A stretch of 64,000 nt of DNA from Terebella lapidaria (Eukaryota > Annelida > Polychaeta > Terebellida > Terebellidae), in assembly GCA_949152475.1 (NCBI GenBank), contig OX424568.1:19257667-19321666 (forward strand), read 5' to 3'. The position numbers were made by a program, and so were the translations under genes. Positions 1 through 10,561 of this stretch are shown piece after piece. The notes beneath the pieces are model-generated. The model made no database searches. It saw only the letters and a list, made by a program, of their open reading frames with translations, and had not been told where the DNA came from. How positions within the stretch are numbered: position 1 is the stretch's first letter; every line of letters starts with the position of its first letter.

Positions 1-1392
1 TAAAAATAATTCAAGAAGGAGGTATTTTTTAGTTTTTTGATTTTCGCTTTTTCTTCAAAATGGCGGCTGTTTTCGACGAAAAATGCCTGATTTTGGACTT
101 TGGCGGCCATTTTCTCAAAATCTTATCAGTAACTTCTTTTCTTTTTGATACATAAGACTCCTCATATGTACTTTTATGATGTCTATAAATTTCGTTGCGC
201 TTGAATCGCTCGAAGTGGGCCATTTTGGCCCAAACTCGGCCCAAATGGGACTTTCCCATGTTAAATTCTCCTATGCTTTATAATGGGACACATTATGCCT
301 AATATCTCACTTGATATTGAGATTAGAGACTAGGAATCAATCGTGGACATATAGGAAATGATATATGCTGAATATTCTCGTGACCTTGAATTTGACCTCT
401 GACCTCAGTTTCAAGGTCAGAGCACAAAATGGCTTATATCTCGCTTATTATCGACTCTACAGCTTAGGAATCAATCGTGGACATATAGGAAATGATATAT
501 GCTGAATATTCTGATGACCTTGAATTTGACCTTCGAACTCATTTTCAAGGTCACAGGACAAAATGGCTAATATCTCGCTTGTTATCGACTTATAGCTTAG
601 CAATCAATTATGAACAAATATGATCGAATCTTCCTGATTTTGCACAAAAATGCTTAAAAATATTTCGAGAGGGAGGTATTTTTTAGTTTTTTGATTTTCG
701 GATTATTTTCAAAATGACGGTCATTTTTGACGAAAAACAGCTAATTTTGGACTTTGACGGTCGTTTTCTCAAAAACTGTCTGATCAGATTTGAGATTTTT
801 GTTTCAAAAGATTCCTCTAATGTACCTCTGTGATGTGTATAAGTTTGGTTGCCCTTGAATCGCCGGTCTGCGTATGGCGGCCATTTTGAATTTTCGACGG
901 GTTGACGAAAAAAAAATTTTCCGGCCCAAATCGCATTACTATCCATTTTGGGCCATTTCTAGACCAACAAAATTTTTTCACCCTTTGAAAAAAATTTTGG
1001 ACTCAGAAAAATTTCGGCACTTTTTTCCTTCATAATGGGAGCTGCCAGGACTGTACTCCTAGAACGCCTGATGATAGAGCTTAGAAATTGGCACTTTCAA
1101 ATGGAAATTCATATATGGCGACTTGTGTGGTGACCTTGAATTTGAGCTTGGATGACCTTGAAAGGTCAAAACAGCAATTTTTGGGTCAAAACATGCTCAA
1201 ATTTACACCTTGTCTGTTTTATCTCGAAAACTGTCTGATCAGTTTTGAGATTTTTGTTTCAAAATATTCCCCTTATGTACCTTTATGATGTGTATAAGTT
1301 TTGTTGCCCTTGAAGCGCCGATCTCCGTGTGGCGGCCATTTTGAATTTTTGACGAGTCATAATGGGAGCTGCCAGGACTGTACTCATAGTAC
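1..1392 (+). repeat. Dispersed repeat family R, left part of copy 1
   Basis: Non-coding repeat that enters from outside the window. It is built of recurring blocks: a segment with GGCGGCCATTTT-like words and A/T runs, and a segment reading roughly TGACCTTGAATTTGACCTT followed by GATGACCTTGAAAGGTCAAAAC. The same blocks recur at 15029-16863, 20150-20720, 31140-32060 (partly inverted) and 46205-46345. The copy is interrupted at 1392 by the LTR retrotransposon and resumes at 9509. The sequence CTCATAG-GTAC-gap-GCTTGAAGATAGAG matches the uninterrupted form seen near 16045. Short open frames inside are not convincing genes. Confidence 0.8.
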
Positions 1393-2164
1393 TATCAGAA
1401 CGTGGGTGTTCTGATATTTGATATTGTAGAATTTAAATTGGGGTTAATCCAGTTTATTTTATCCAGTTATTAGGCTTAGTCCGAGAAACATACAAAACGC
1501 CGTGTCCAGTTCGATCTTAATTTATTGATAGTCCGACTTCGTTATTATTGATGGTGAAATTATGGTTAATACAGTACAAATATTGAGACACTGATCTTTT
1601 GTGTCCAGTCCTGATTGTGCCGCCAGCCGAACTGACGCTACAAAGATTTTTGGCGGTCGTTTCAGAAACAAAGAATTCGTGTGCCAGCCAATCAGATTAT
1701 CGCGGGGACCAGTGAGATATGGATCAGCCAATGATCACCTATTGTTTTAAATTCTGGAGTACTGAGTCGAACGCTTACAACAAATATGGACATGGAAATA
1801 AGTGTTACCATGGAAACATCGGGTGACTGGGTCTGGCTGGTACTAGGTAGTACCAGGCACAGCTCACACACAGAGATTAGAGTACTAGTAGTAAAATACA
1901 TGCTATGGGGGGGGTGAGATACAAGTTGAAAACACTAGTAGATTCAAATATGTTTGACTGGCCCCGCGATATAAAACATTGATGGAATTGTTGTTTGGCA
2001 CAATATAAAATTAATAAAGTATTTTGTGACTGTTCACACTTATAAGTAATGATTAAATAACATTGACAATCAATGTGTATTACATAATAAAGGTACTAAT
2101 AATAATTAGTATGTAATTATCATATTATATGATAAAACAGCAATTAAAATATGCAACTCTGATA
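1393..2164 (-). repeat. 3' LTR of the Ty3/gypsy element
   Basis: The LTR nearest the end of pol, so the 3' LTR of this minus-strand element. It is 772 bp, starts TATCAGA and ends TCTGATA. AATAAA occurs on the minus strand near 1452 and 1522 and could serve polyadenylation. Outside it lies GTAC (1389-1392). Just inside (2169-2174) the minus strand reads AGAGGG, a weak polypurine tract candidate. Confidence 0.95.
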
Positions 2165-3154
2165 TATGCCCTCTGTTTTAAAACAAAATCTCCTGATTTT
2201 GAAAGATAGTATATAGAAGGGCCTGAACTCTTCATACTCGACTAATGCAAGACGAGAGAAATACATACACATGAAGTACAATTGGACTATACTGATATCA
2301 ACATTTGTGAACTAGCAACAAACATGCTAATCCTAAGGTAATATACTACAAACTATATACTGGTACATTATGATAATACGTTATGACAGTGACAATTATG
2401 TCAATGTTAGCGACTCATAGGTCAAGCTCAATAATCATGTTGGACAATGATATAGTCATATTATATATTCTGGCCTAGGTTGCATGTATACTGCATGCTT
2501 CTTTGGAGCATTGTACATGTACAACATATATGATCAACTTACAAATGTGAGTAGTTGAATTATACAATAGTAATTGAAAATACACAGTTCCCATGAGTAT
2601 ATTAATTACACACATGACACATACATCAATATAATGCATTTAACATAATTGTATGCTTGTGATGTATCCAAGTATAGACAAAATGGAATATACCCTAGGC
2701 TCTCTCTAAGAACATACCCTGAACATCCATGAAATAACACAAACATGTGCAAGGAGTTGAATTTTAATAATTATAACCGAAAGAGAAATTTGTTTGATCA
2801 GGCCTAAAGGTGATTTTGAATATTCTCCCAAGACACATAAATTGTATAACTCTGGGTGAGAGGCATAATAACAAAGAGAGTGGGTTGAGGGCGGGTGGGA
2901 TTGATCATAGTGCACTTTGTATCGCTCCCTGAGTATGTTGTCTAAGACTTGTATGTTGATAAGTTGTGATATGTGTAATGTCATGGTTGGACTGTTATTT
3001 TCAGTGGTGTATACAATTCATGGTAGGTGGTAAGGTGAAACTTTATTTCAAATTTGATGTACATTTATTGACATGTTGCAAACATTAGCTAGAAAGCTAT
3101 ATACTTATATACAATATACACATAAGTCCGTTTCAAATGTTACTTTCCAGTCGT
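2165..3154 (-). other. Non-coding tail of the LTR element
   Basis: About 990 bp between the pol stop and the 3' LTR. A 92-codon minus-strand open frame (2706-2984) resembles nothing I recognise, and no envelope-like signal peptide or transmembrane pattern is evident. I treat it as the untranslated 3' region. Confidence 0.6.
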
Positions 3155-6100
3155 TCATGCTGGTGATGTTGAAGCAGCCTTTTTCCTGGCTTTGCCGGAT
3201 TGAGTTTTGTTGATGTGGAATTCTCGGATCTTGTCTTCTGGGACCATGTCCTCAGTCAGCCACTGTTTGAACTTATGGTTGGTCCATTTTACGTAGTACC
3301 ATTTTCTACCTTTGTATTTCTGACATTTGCTGATGGACTCAACTGTTCTGTTGTTATCTAATTCTGTCTTTTCTGTTTCAGGTGTACCGGCAGATGTAGT
3401 TGGTTTCTGGCTGCTGACTGGTTGTGGCTGGTCATCCGATGATTTGTCTAGTGGATCATCTGTGGCTTCTGTGTCGTCCACTGTTGGCGTGTCATCCGTT
3501 TCGTTACTTGTGATGGTGCGGATGGATGTTGGGATGTATGACTTAAGTCTCTGCGCATTTACTCTGGATGGAAATGTTCGGTGGCTCTCACAATCACGAA
3601 GCTCATATGTGTGGTTGTCGCCAACGTCGGTGATGTAATATGGACCTAGGTGTTTTGGCTGCAGCTTAGGATTGAGGCCGACAGTGCGTGTTGTGTTGCT
3701 GAGCCAAACACGGTCGCCGAGTTTGAATTTTGGCTCCACTGCCTTCTTGTCGTGGTATCTTTTGTTTTGTTGTTGAGCATCTTGAATATTCTTTTTGGCG
3801 AGTTCATGTGTAACCTTGAATTCTTCGGCCAGGTCTTCTAGGTGGCGGAAGGTGTCCGGTGGTGTTGGATCCTTCGGAAGAAGCATTGTATCTATCGGCA
3901 TCCGCATTTCTTCTCCTAAGAGTAGTTTGAAAGGGCTGAACATTGTGCTATTGATGTTAGGTGTAGCTCGCCATGCGGCCATGACTGACGGGAGTAAATC
4001 TGGCCAGTTGGTCTGGTTTTTGTTGGAGAACATTCTCAATGTTTGCGCCAGAGGTGACATCCGACGTTCCACTGTTGCATTTGTTTGTGGATGCCAACTT
4101 GTTGTCTTGAATTTGTGGATTTTGAACAGTTTACAGACTTCCGTGACGATCTTTGATAAGAAATTGGTCCCTCTATCGCTCAAGATGGAGTACGGCGCTC
4201 CCCAGCGGCAAATAATGTCTCTGTACAGAATTTTGGCTATTTCCTCGCCTTTTAGCGTTTTGACTGGAAAGGCCTCTGGCCATTTCGAGAATGCATCAAC
4301 TACTAAAAGAATGTATTTGTAGCCATTAACTGCAGGGAGTGGTCCAAACAGGTCTATGTGAACTCGCTTAAAGATGCCATCACATGGGAGTGGTTTTAGA
4401 GGTGCTTTTCTGTGACTGTGTTTGTCGTCTTTATTCTGTTGACATTCTTGGCAAGATATGACGTATTGCTTGATATCGTTGTACATTCTGGTCCAGTAAT
4501 ACTTCAGACGTATCAGGTGGTACGTGCGGTCGAATCCTTGATGACCTGCAAGAAGTGAATCATGATAACTGAGCATGATTTCATGCTTTAGATTCTGTGG
4601 GATGACGAGCTGCTTCACTATTCTGTTCGCTCGCAGACCTTTGCCACGAGGCGCATACAGGTGATACAGAAGTTTGTCATCATCGACCACATAGTCTTGA
4701 CTTTCAGCTATGAGTTTTCTTGTCTGTGCATCATCAATGTCCTCTGGTAGAGTTTGTTTCTCCAAGTAGTTGATGATGGGTGTCAGTGCTGGATCGGCTC
4801 TCTGCATGTCAACAATGTTGGGGACGTTGGAGTTCATGACTTGGGCCAAATGTTGAGCTGATTTCAGTTGAGTATATCTCATTTCAGCTTCAGTTTTCGA
4901 CTCGTAGAGTGAGGGTGTTGGTTGATTTTCTGTTAACGACAGTGTGTTTATCTGCGCTGCTGCAATCCAAGTTGATGGTGCCGAGGTTGGGGCGGAGTAT
5001 TCACGACGACTTAGCGCATCAGCGTTCTTGTGGAGTTTACCTTTCTTGTATACTACATTCATTCGATATTGCTGTAGAAACAGGGCCCACCGACTCAGGC
5101 GACCATTTGTCATCTTGTTCTTCTGGATATATTGTAGCGCTGCATGATCGGTGACTGCTGTGAATGGTCTATCAGTGAGGTAGACGTGATAATGTCTAAT
5201 ACCTTCAATCATGGCTAGCCCCTCTAGTTCGGTTATACTCCAGCGACGTTCAGCTGGGCGCAGACCTCGTCCTCCATATTCGATCACAACTTCCTGGTTT
5301 TTCTCATTGCGCTGTCCAAGTATGTAGGATATAGCTGTACAGGAAGCGTCTGTGTATAGTATGAACTCTCTGTCGAACCTTGGAAAAGCTAAAATGGGGC
5401 TCGACATCAGCTTTTCCTTCAAGGTGTCAAATGCGTCTTTACAATGTGAGTCCCATACAAATTTCGCATTTTTCTGCAGAAGAGCATTCATTGGGCTACA
5501 GATCTTTGCGAAGTTGGCGATGAATTTCCTATAGTACTGACACAGTCCTAGGAAGCTCCGGGTTGCTGTAGGTGACTCCGGTGTTGGAAAGGTTTGTACT
5601 GCTTTCACCTTGTCAGGGTTGACTTCAACGCCATTCTTGGAGAAGATGTGACCAAGAAATTTCACTCTGCTAGCCCCAAAGACGCATTTTTGTGGTTTGA
5701 GGGTGAGATTGTTCTCTCTTAATTTGTTGAAGACCGCCTGGAGATGTTGGATGTGGGTCTTCACATCTTTCGAGAATAACAAAATGTCGTCGGCATATGT
5801 GAGTGCAAAAATGTAATTGAAATCACGTAAAATTTGAGACATTACTATACCAAAACTGGCAGGTGAGTTGGACAAACCATATGGCGTACGCGTGAACTGG
5901 AACACGCCATGGTGTGTGATAAAAGCGGTTTTATGTTTGGTGGCTGGATCCAGTTTTGTTTGAAGAAAGGCTTGAGCCAGGTCTAGTGTTGAAAAGACTG
6001 TGGGCTGGCTCTTACCTAATGCATCGATCACGTCTTCTTGCCTCGGTAAGGGGAAATATATAGGCTTGACTAATTTGTTGAGGCCTCTGTAGTCGATCAC

Positions 6101-7477
6101 CAAGCGAAAGGAACCGTCGGGCTTTTTAACCAGAATTACGGGTGATAACCAGTCGCTGGTACTTCTTTCTATGATGCCACACTTCATATGTTGTTCTACT
6201 TGACGCTCAATCTCTAGTTTCTGTTCAGGTGATGCTCTATAGAACCTGGACTTTACTGGTTTGCTGTCACCTGTGTCAATTTGATGTTCATAGCCTTCAT
6301 AGCATCCTAGTTCTTCGAGCTTAGTGGCAAACACTTCCCGGTTTTTCCCAATCAGGTCAAGGATTAGATTTTGATCTTCTCTTGACAGGTCCTCGGAAAC
6401 TTGTACCTTAAGCTCTCGAGCGGTTTGAACATGACTTTGTGTCTTCGCAGGTGTCACTGAAAATGCAGTGTTAGTATCAGACACTTTGGTCTGGTTGTTA
6501 ATATCATCATGCTTACACATACTATATTCACATAGTCTGTTGAAGTATGTGGCATTGGCTGTACAACTTTGTGGTGGTAAGTATGCATCAGTGTTAACAA
6601 GGTTAACCTCTGTGTTGTTATCACATTGTGATGATTTCAGTGATGGTAGTTCAGGAATGTGTGCCAGTGATGTTTCAACATTGTCAACTGGTTTGTATGT
6701 ACCTAGTATGGTATTCTTTGGCACTATGACATCCGCTGGATATGGGTTCAAGAGCCGATAAGAACATCTGTTATTTTCAGGAGCAACAGCACATTTTGGA
6801 CCGGCCAGGTTGTAGCGTTTAGTTAATGAAACTGCGGGCTCGACTAGACCAAATTCACTGGAAATTTGTTTAGTTTTGCCCCTTTTGGCTTGCACTCTGA
6901 CTGGTAACAAGCATTCACCACACGCTGCAATGGTGACATCTGAGACTGTTTTGATCAGATATACTCCGTCTTGATTACGAGATGTTCTTAACTCTGTCGA
7001 AACCATACCTTCTTGTAGGATCAATTTCTTAGTACTGAAATCAATCTGGGCCTTCTGAGTATTTAAGAAGTTCTCACCAAGAATTATCTCGGGTGAATGT
7101 GACCCTGGGATAACCAAGAAATCCTGGAACAAGTGTAAGTTACTGATGGTCAGGGGTATGTTTACCTGTCCTAACACAGTAGTGGTTTTACCACCTACAC
7201 CAGTGATGTATTTGATACTGGATTCATTAAGCTTGTTATGTTTAACTGATTTTGACAGTTTATACACTCTTTCTGACATAACACAAACTGTTGCACCAGT
7301 GTCAATTAAGGCTGAAAAACCTTTACCATTAACTGCTACATTTATATAACTACCTTTAGGTTTTACAAGAATTTCTTGTACACTTACTTCGTTAGTTATT
7401 TTATCATCAATAGAGTTCGGGTTTTTGCTGTCCCCTTGTATCTGTTGCCCGTCTTGCCGTGAGACGAGCGCGAGTTC
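3155..7477 (-). CDS. pol: Pol polyprotein of the Ty3/gypsy element
   Basis: Encodes the enzymes for reverse transcription and integration. The frame is open from directly after the gag UAG (7478-7480) to the stop at 3155; an internal Met at 7277-7279 lies inside the protease and is not the real start. Visible in order: aspartic protease with Asp-Thr-Gly at 7295-7303; reverse transcriptase with YADD at 5786-5797; RNase H (LYTDAS); integrase with an HHCC zinc site ending CQECQQ, then the D,D,E core (HIDLFGPL, SDRGTNF, NATVERR). The last ~65 residues include YYVKWTNHKFKQW, a chromodomain-like segment. No frameshift or internal stop is present. Pol is in the same frame as gag, so it would be made by stop-codon readthrough as a Gag-Pol fusion. 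Confidence 0.93.
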   Translation of the reverse strand, partial: ELALVSRQDGQQIQGDSKNPNSIDDKITNEVSVQEILVKPKGSYINVAVNGKGFSALIDTGATVCVMSERVYKLSKSVKHNKLNESSIKYITGVGGKTTTVLGQVNIPLTISNLHLFQDFLVIPGSHSPEIILGENFLNTQKAQIDFSTKKLILQEGMVSTELRTSRNQDGVYLIKTVSDVTIAACGECLLPVRVQAKRGKTKQISSEFGLVEPAVSLTKRYNLAGPKCAVAPENNRCSYRLLNPYPADVIVPKNTILGTYKPVDNVETSLAHIPELPSLKSSQCDNNTEVNLVNTDAYLPPQSCTANATYFNRLCEYSMCKHDDINNQTKVSDTNTAFSVTPAKTQSHVQTARELKVQVSEDLSREDQNLILDLIGKNREVFATKLEELGCYEGYEHQIDTGDSKPVKSRFYRASPEQKLEIERQVEQHMKCGIIERSTSDWLSPVILVKKPDGSFRLVIDYRGLNKLVKPIYFPLPRQEDVIDALGKSQPTVFSTLDLAQAFLQTKLDPATKHKTAFITHHGVFQFTRTPYGLSNSPASFGIVMSQILRDFNYIFALTYADDILLFSKDVKTHIQHLQAVFNKLRENNLTLKPQKCVFGASRVKFLGHIFSKNGVEVNPDKVKAVQTFPTPESPTATRSFLGLCQYYRKFIANFAKICSPMNALLQKNAKFVWDSHCKDAFDTLKEKLMSSPILAFPRFDREFILYTDASCTAISYILGQRNEKNQEVVIEYGGRGLRPAERRWSITELEGLAMIEGIRHYHVYLTDRPFTAVTDHAALQYIQKNKMTNGRLSRWALFLQQYRMNVVYKKGKLHKNADALSRREYSAPTSAPSTWIAAAQINTLSLTENQPTPSLYESKTEAEMRYTQLKSAQHLAQVMNSNVPNIVDMQRADPALTPIINYLEKQTLPEDIDDAQTRKLIAESQDYVVDDDKLLYHLYAPRGKGLRANRIVKQLVIPQNLKHEIMLSYHDSLLAGHQGFDRTYHLIRLKYYWTRMYNDIKQYVISCQECQQNKDDKHSHRKAPLKPLPCDGIFKRVHIDLFGPLPAVNGYKYILLVVDAFSKWPEAFPVKTLKGEEIAKILYRDIICRWGAPYSILSDRGTNFLSKIVTEVCKLFKIHKFKTTSWHPQTNATVERRMSPLAQTLRMFSNKNQTNWPDLLPSVMAAWRATPNINSTMFSPFKLLLGEEMRMPIDTMLLPKDPTPPDTFRHLEDLAEEFKVTHELAKKNIQDAQQQNKRYHDKKAVEPKFKLGDRVWLSNTTRTVGLNPKLQPKHLGPYYITDVGDNHTYELRDCESHRTFPSRVNAQRLKSYIPTSIRTITSNETDDTPTVDDTEATDDPLDKSSDDQPQPVSSQKPTTSAGTPETEKTELDNNRTVESISKCQKYKGRKWYYVKWTNHKFKQWLTEDMVPEDKIREFHINKTQSGKARKKAASTSPA

Positions 7478-8434
7478 CTATTCTTGATTGTGGGTTGGAA
7501 CTCGGCTGAAACACATGTTCGCGAAATGGTTGGTCTTTCCGCACTTGTCACATGTTGCGTTGAAAGCCGGACAGGCGCGTCGGGCGTGGCGAGATCCACA
7601 CCTTCCACAAGGGTGGTGATGTCTACGTTGTGAGTGCTCGCCGTCCTGTTTGTTCTGTGCGCGTCGTCCGCGACGGTAGGGATGTTGTCTAGTGTTGGTG
7701 GTCTGCTGTTTGGCGAGGGTTTCCTTGATGGATGCCAATTCTTTCTGCAGTTGTGCCGTGCTCATTTCTTCTGGGTTGGCAGACTTAGCGCAGGCATGGC
7801 TGACTGTTGTTGTTGTCGTCCCCTGCATAGCTGTCTCGGCTATTTGAGCAATGCGTTTGACATCGCCGAGGGTCTTGGGCGCTTGCATTAGAACCTGGGC
7901 ACGTATACTTGCCCTAAGTCCTTGGATGACGTACTGTAGCTGATCTGATGTTTTACCCAAGTCTCTGCATCGTCGTGACACGTCGGTAATGTAGCTATCC
8001 ACGTCCTCATCTTCCCTCTGCTTCCTGGAAATCAGCTCTGACAGAGCCGAGATGGTTTGGGCATCTGTCAGTTGATGTTCTCTCAAAAAGGCTGCTTTGA
8101 GTGTTGTAAAGTCGTTTCGGGTGTTTTCGGACAAACTGTCGTACCATAGGCTTGCAGCATCTAAGAGAAAAACTGGGAAGCTTTGCGCTGACTGTTGTGT
8201 GTCCCAGCCTTTGATATTCGCATATCGTTCATACTTTGTCAACCATATCTCCGGGTTGCCGGACGATTGTCCTCTGTACAGTTCCACACTCTTTTCTAGA
8301 GCTGTACAACTCTGATTCAGGCTACTAACAGTCTTTTGGAGACTCTGTACTAGGTTTACTGCTTGACTATTGTCACTCACTAGGTTTGTTTCTGGCTGGG
8401 ACTGTGTTCTTTCTCTCCGTGTTCGTGCCGGCAT
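7478..8434 (-). CDS. gag: Gag capsid/nucleocapsid protein
   Basis: 318 codons with an ATG at 8432-8434. It forms the virus-like particle and binds element RNA. The middle (WLTKYERYANIKGWD through SLSENTRNDF) resembles the retrotransposon gag capsid domain. The C-terminus has two zinc knuckles: residues about 276-288 (CX2CX3HX4C, slightly shortened) and 295-308 (CX2CX4HX4C, CDKCGKTNHFANMC). It ends at UAG, with pol continuing in the same frame. Confidence 0.93.
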   Translation of the reverse strand: MPARTRRERTQSQPETNLVSDNSQAVNLVQSLQKTVSSLNQSCTALEKSVELYRGQSSGNPEIWLTKYERYANIKGWDTQQSAQSFPVFLLDAASLWYDSLSENTRNDFTTLKAAFLREHQLTDAQTISALSELISRKQREDEDVDSYITDVSRRCRDLGKTSDQLQYVIQGLRASIRAQVLMQAPKTLGDVKRIAQIAETAMQGTTTTTVSHACAKSANPEEMSTAQLQKELASIKETLAKQQTTNTRQHPYRRGRRAQNKQDGEHSQRRHHHPCGRCGSRHARRACPAFNATCDKCGKTNHFANMCFSRVPTHNQE

Positions 8435-8732
8435 GTTGTTGTTTCTTCAGCTGTCAAACTTTGTTGTTGTGGTGTCTGGCAGTCTGGTGACGTAGGGGCT
8501 TCCCTCGCAAAGACGGTCGCTGATTGGTTTGCTTCGCGGGCACCTGCTGCTGACGTCACACTTTCAGTGAGGCTGCCTGGGCTGCTGCTGCTAAGCGCGG
8601 GCTGGCTGGGCAGCGGTTGAGCACCGGCTGGCTGGCTGGGATGAATTGAAGATGGTCTTTACGCGGCAATTTCTCGGAGATTATCTCCAGCTTGTTTGAT
8701 TAGTCCCGGTGTCGAGGGATTCTCCACCACTG
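8435..8732 (-). other. Leader and primer-binding region of the LTR element
   Basis: 298 bp between the 5' LTR and the gag ATG. Read on the minus strand from 8732 it starts CAGTGGTGGAGAATCCC. The TGG three bases inside could begin a tRNA primer-binding site, but I could not match a specific tRNA. The region also contains imperfect GGCTGG repeats (about 8590-8640). Confidence 0.55.
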
Positions 8733-9504
8733 TATCAGAACGTGGGTGTTCTGATATTTGATATTGTAGAATTTAAATTGGGGTTAATCCAGTTTATTTT
8801 ATCCAGTTATTAGGCTTAGTCCGAGAAACATACAAAACGCCGTGTCCAGTTCGATCTTAATTTATTGATAGTCCGACTTCGTTATTATTGATGGTGAAAT
8901 TATGGTTAATACAGTACAAATATTGAGACACTGATCTTTTGTGTCCAGTCCTGATTGTGCCGCCAGCCGAACTGACGCTACAAAGATTTTTGGCGGTCGT
9001 TTCAGAAACAAAGAATTCGTGTGCCAGCCAATCAGATTATCGCGGGGACCAGTGAGATATGGATCAGCCAATGATCACCTATTGTTTTAAATTCTGGAGT
9101 ACTGAGTCGAACGCTTACAACAAATATGGACATGGAAATAAGTGTTACCATGGAAACATCGGGTGACTGGGTCTGGCTGGTACTAGGTAGTACCAGGCAC
9201 AGCTCACACACAGAGATTAGAGTACTAGTAGTAAAATACATGCTATGGGGGGGGTGAGATACAAGTTGAAAACACTAGTAGATTCAAATATGTTTGACTG
9301 GCCCCGCGATATAAAACATTGATGGAATTGTTGTTTGGCACAATATAAAATTAATAAAGTATTTTGTGACTGTTCACACTTATAAGTAATGATTAAATAA
9401 CATTGACAATCAATGTGTATTACATAATAAAGGTACTAATAATAATTAGTATGTAATTATCATATTATATGATAAAACAGCAATTAAAATATGCAACTCT
9501 GATA
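8733..9504 (-). repeat. 5' LTR of the Ty3/gypsy element
   Basis: 772 bp, same as 1393-2164 with no difference found by eye. This copy would carry the promoter, directing transcription leftwards. GTAC follows it at 9505-9508. Confidence 0.95.
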
Positions 9505-9508
9505 GTAC

Positions 9509-10203
9509 GCTTGAAGATAGAGCTTAGATATTGGCACTTTCAAATGAGAAGTCATATATGGTGATTTGTGTGGTGACTTTGAATTTGACCTTTGATGACC
9601 TTGAAAGGTCAAAACAGCCATTTTTGGGTGAAAAAATGCCCAAATTTGCCTCTACAGATGAAATGCATCTAGATAGAGCTTCAGTATGCATTGTGAACAT
9701 ATAGGAAGTCATATATATGAAACAACTGATGATGACCTTGATTTTGACCTTGGATGACCTTGAGTGCTAAATGTCTGACTTGAAATCTTGAAAGTGGCCT
9801 CTGAAGCATAAACTTTTGCACATACAGGTTAGGATTGTATATAAGCCTGTAAAAGAGGTGACCATCAAGGTGACCTTGAACTTGACCTTAAAAACCTTGA
9901 AGGGCGAATCTCAAAATCTGAAATTGGCCTCTACACACGAAATACTTGTTGATAAAACTTTTTTTTTTGCCGACTCGGCACTTCCTGTTTGGCCGTATCT
10001 CGGAAACGGTGAGTCGTAGAGCGAAACGGAGCTCAATTCCAGCCTTCTGTATTATGAACATACGAAGTCATATGCAGCATACCTGATGGTGACATTGAGA
10101 TTCACAAAGATGACCTTGACTGGTAAATCTCAAAATCATATGTCACCTACAATGCTTGAAACCAAAATTGTCCGGTAACCTATCTTAGCCCTTGGGCTAA
10201 TTT
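9509..10203 (+). repeat. Family R repeat, right part of copy 1
   Basis: Continues the repeat cut by the LTR element (GCTTGAAGATAGAGCTTAG...). It includes several TGACCTTGA-type words and ends with GGTAACCTATCTTAGCCC TTGGGCTAA followed by T-runs. The last block contains a small palindrome, AGCCCTTGGGCT. The same end is seen at 16860 and, with one change, 20173. Confidence 0.8.
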
Positions 10204-10276
10204 TTTCTTTATTTTTTTTTTTTCTTTTTTTTTTTTTCACTTTTTGGTTTCCGGACATTAACTCAATCAGCCCGAC

Positions 10277-10337
10277 ACCCATATATATACAGGTTTGACC
10301 TTTTGACGTCGGGGCCGCTGCCTGTATATTTATGGGT
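10277..10337. other. 17-bp-arm hairpin
   Basis: ACCCATATATATACAGG (10277-10293) is nearly the reverse complement of CCTGTATATTTATGGGT (10321-10337), with a 27-bp loop. It lies in a ~360-bp non-coding stretch (10204-10561) with long T-runs. It may be the remains of a small inverted-repeat element. Confidence 0.5.
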
Positions 10338-10561
10338 TGGGTAAACTACAGTTGAATACTTTTGACCATGTCTGTATTCTGTGCAGATGCGGAGTTAAAA
10401 TTTGCAATAAAATTTTTATCTAAGAATTTATTATATATGGCTACAAATATTTGAGGAAATTCCTCAATAATCACGCTTCAAAAGTTGTGTTTGAAATTTC
10501 GTTTTGAAATATTTGAAAATTCAGTCCGCCACTGCATTTTCAACCGCCATTCAGCCCATGT

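Larger units (their letters stand above)
1393..9504 (-). mobile_element. Complete Ty3/gypsy LTR retrotransposon
   Basis: An 8112-bp element on the minus strand: 772-bp LTRs at 1393-2164 and 8733-9504, gag (7478-8434) and pol (3155-7477), no envelope gene seen. The LTRs appear identical along their whole length when read side by side. Each LTR begins TATCAGA and ends TCTGATA, a perfect 7-bp inverted terminus instead of the usual TG...CA. GTAC occurs once on each side (1389-1392 and 9505-9508), a 4-bp target duplication. The two gag zinc knuckles and domain order protease-RT-RNaseH-integrase place it in Ty3/gypsy; a Mag/Steamer-like relationship is only a guess. Intact frames and identical LTRs suggest a very recent insertion. 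Confidence 0.95.

Noticed and set aside
2706-2984. Possible envelope gene of the LTR element
   Set aside because: Only 92 codons, with no signal peptide, transmembrane or fusion-protein features.
8700-8732. Specific tRNA primer-binding site
   Set aside because: A TGG is correctly placed, but I could not match a tRNA 3' end from memory.
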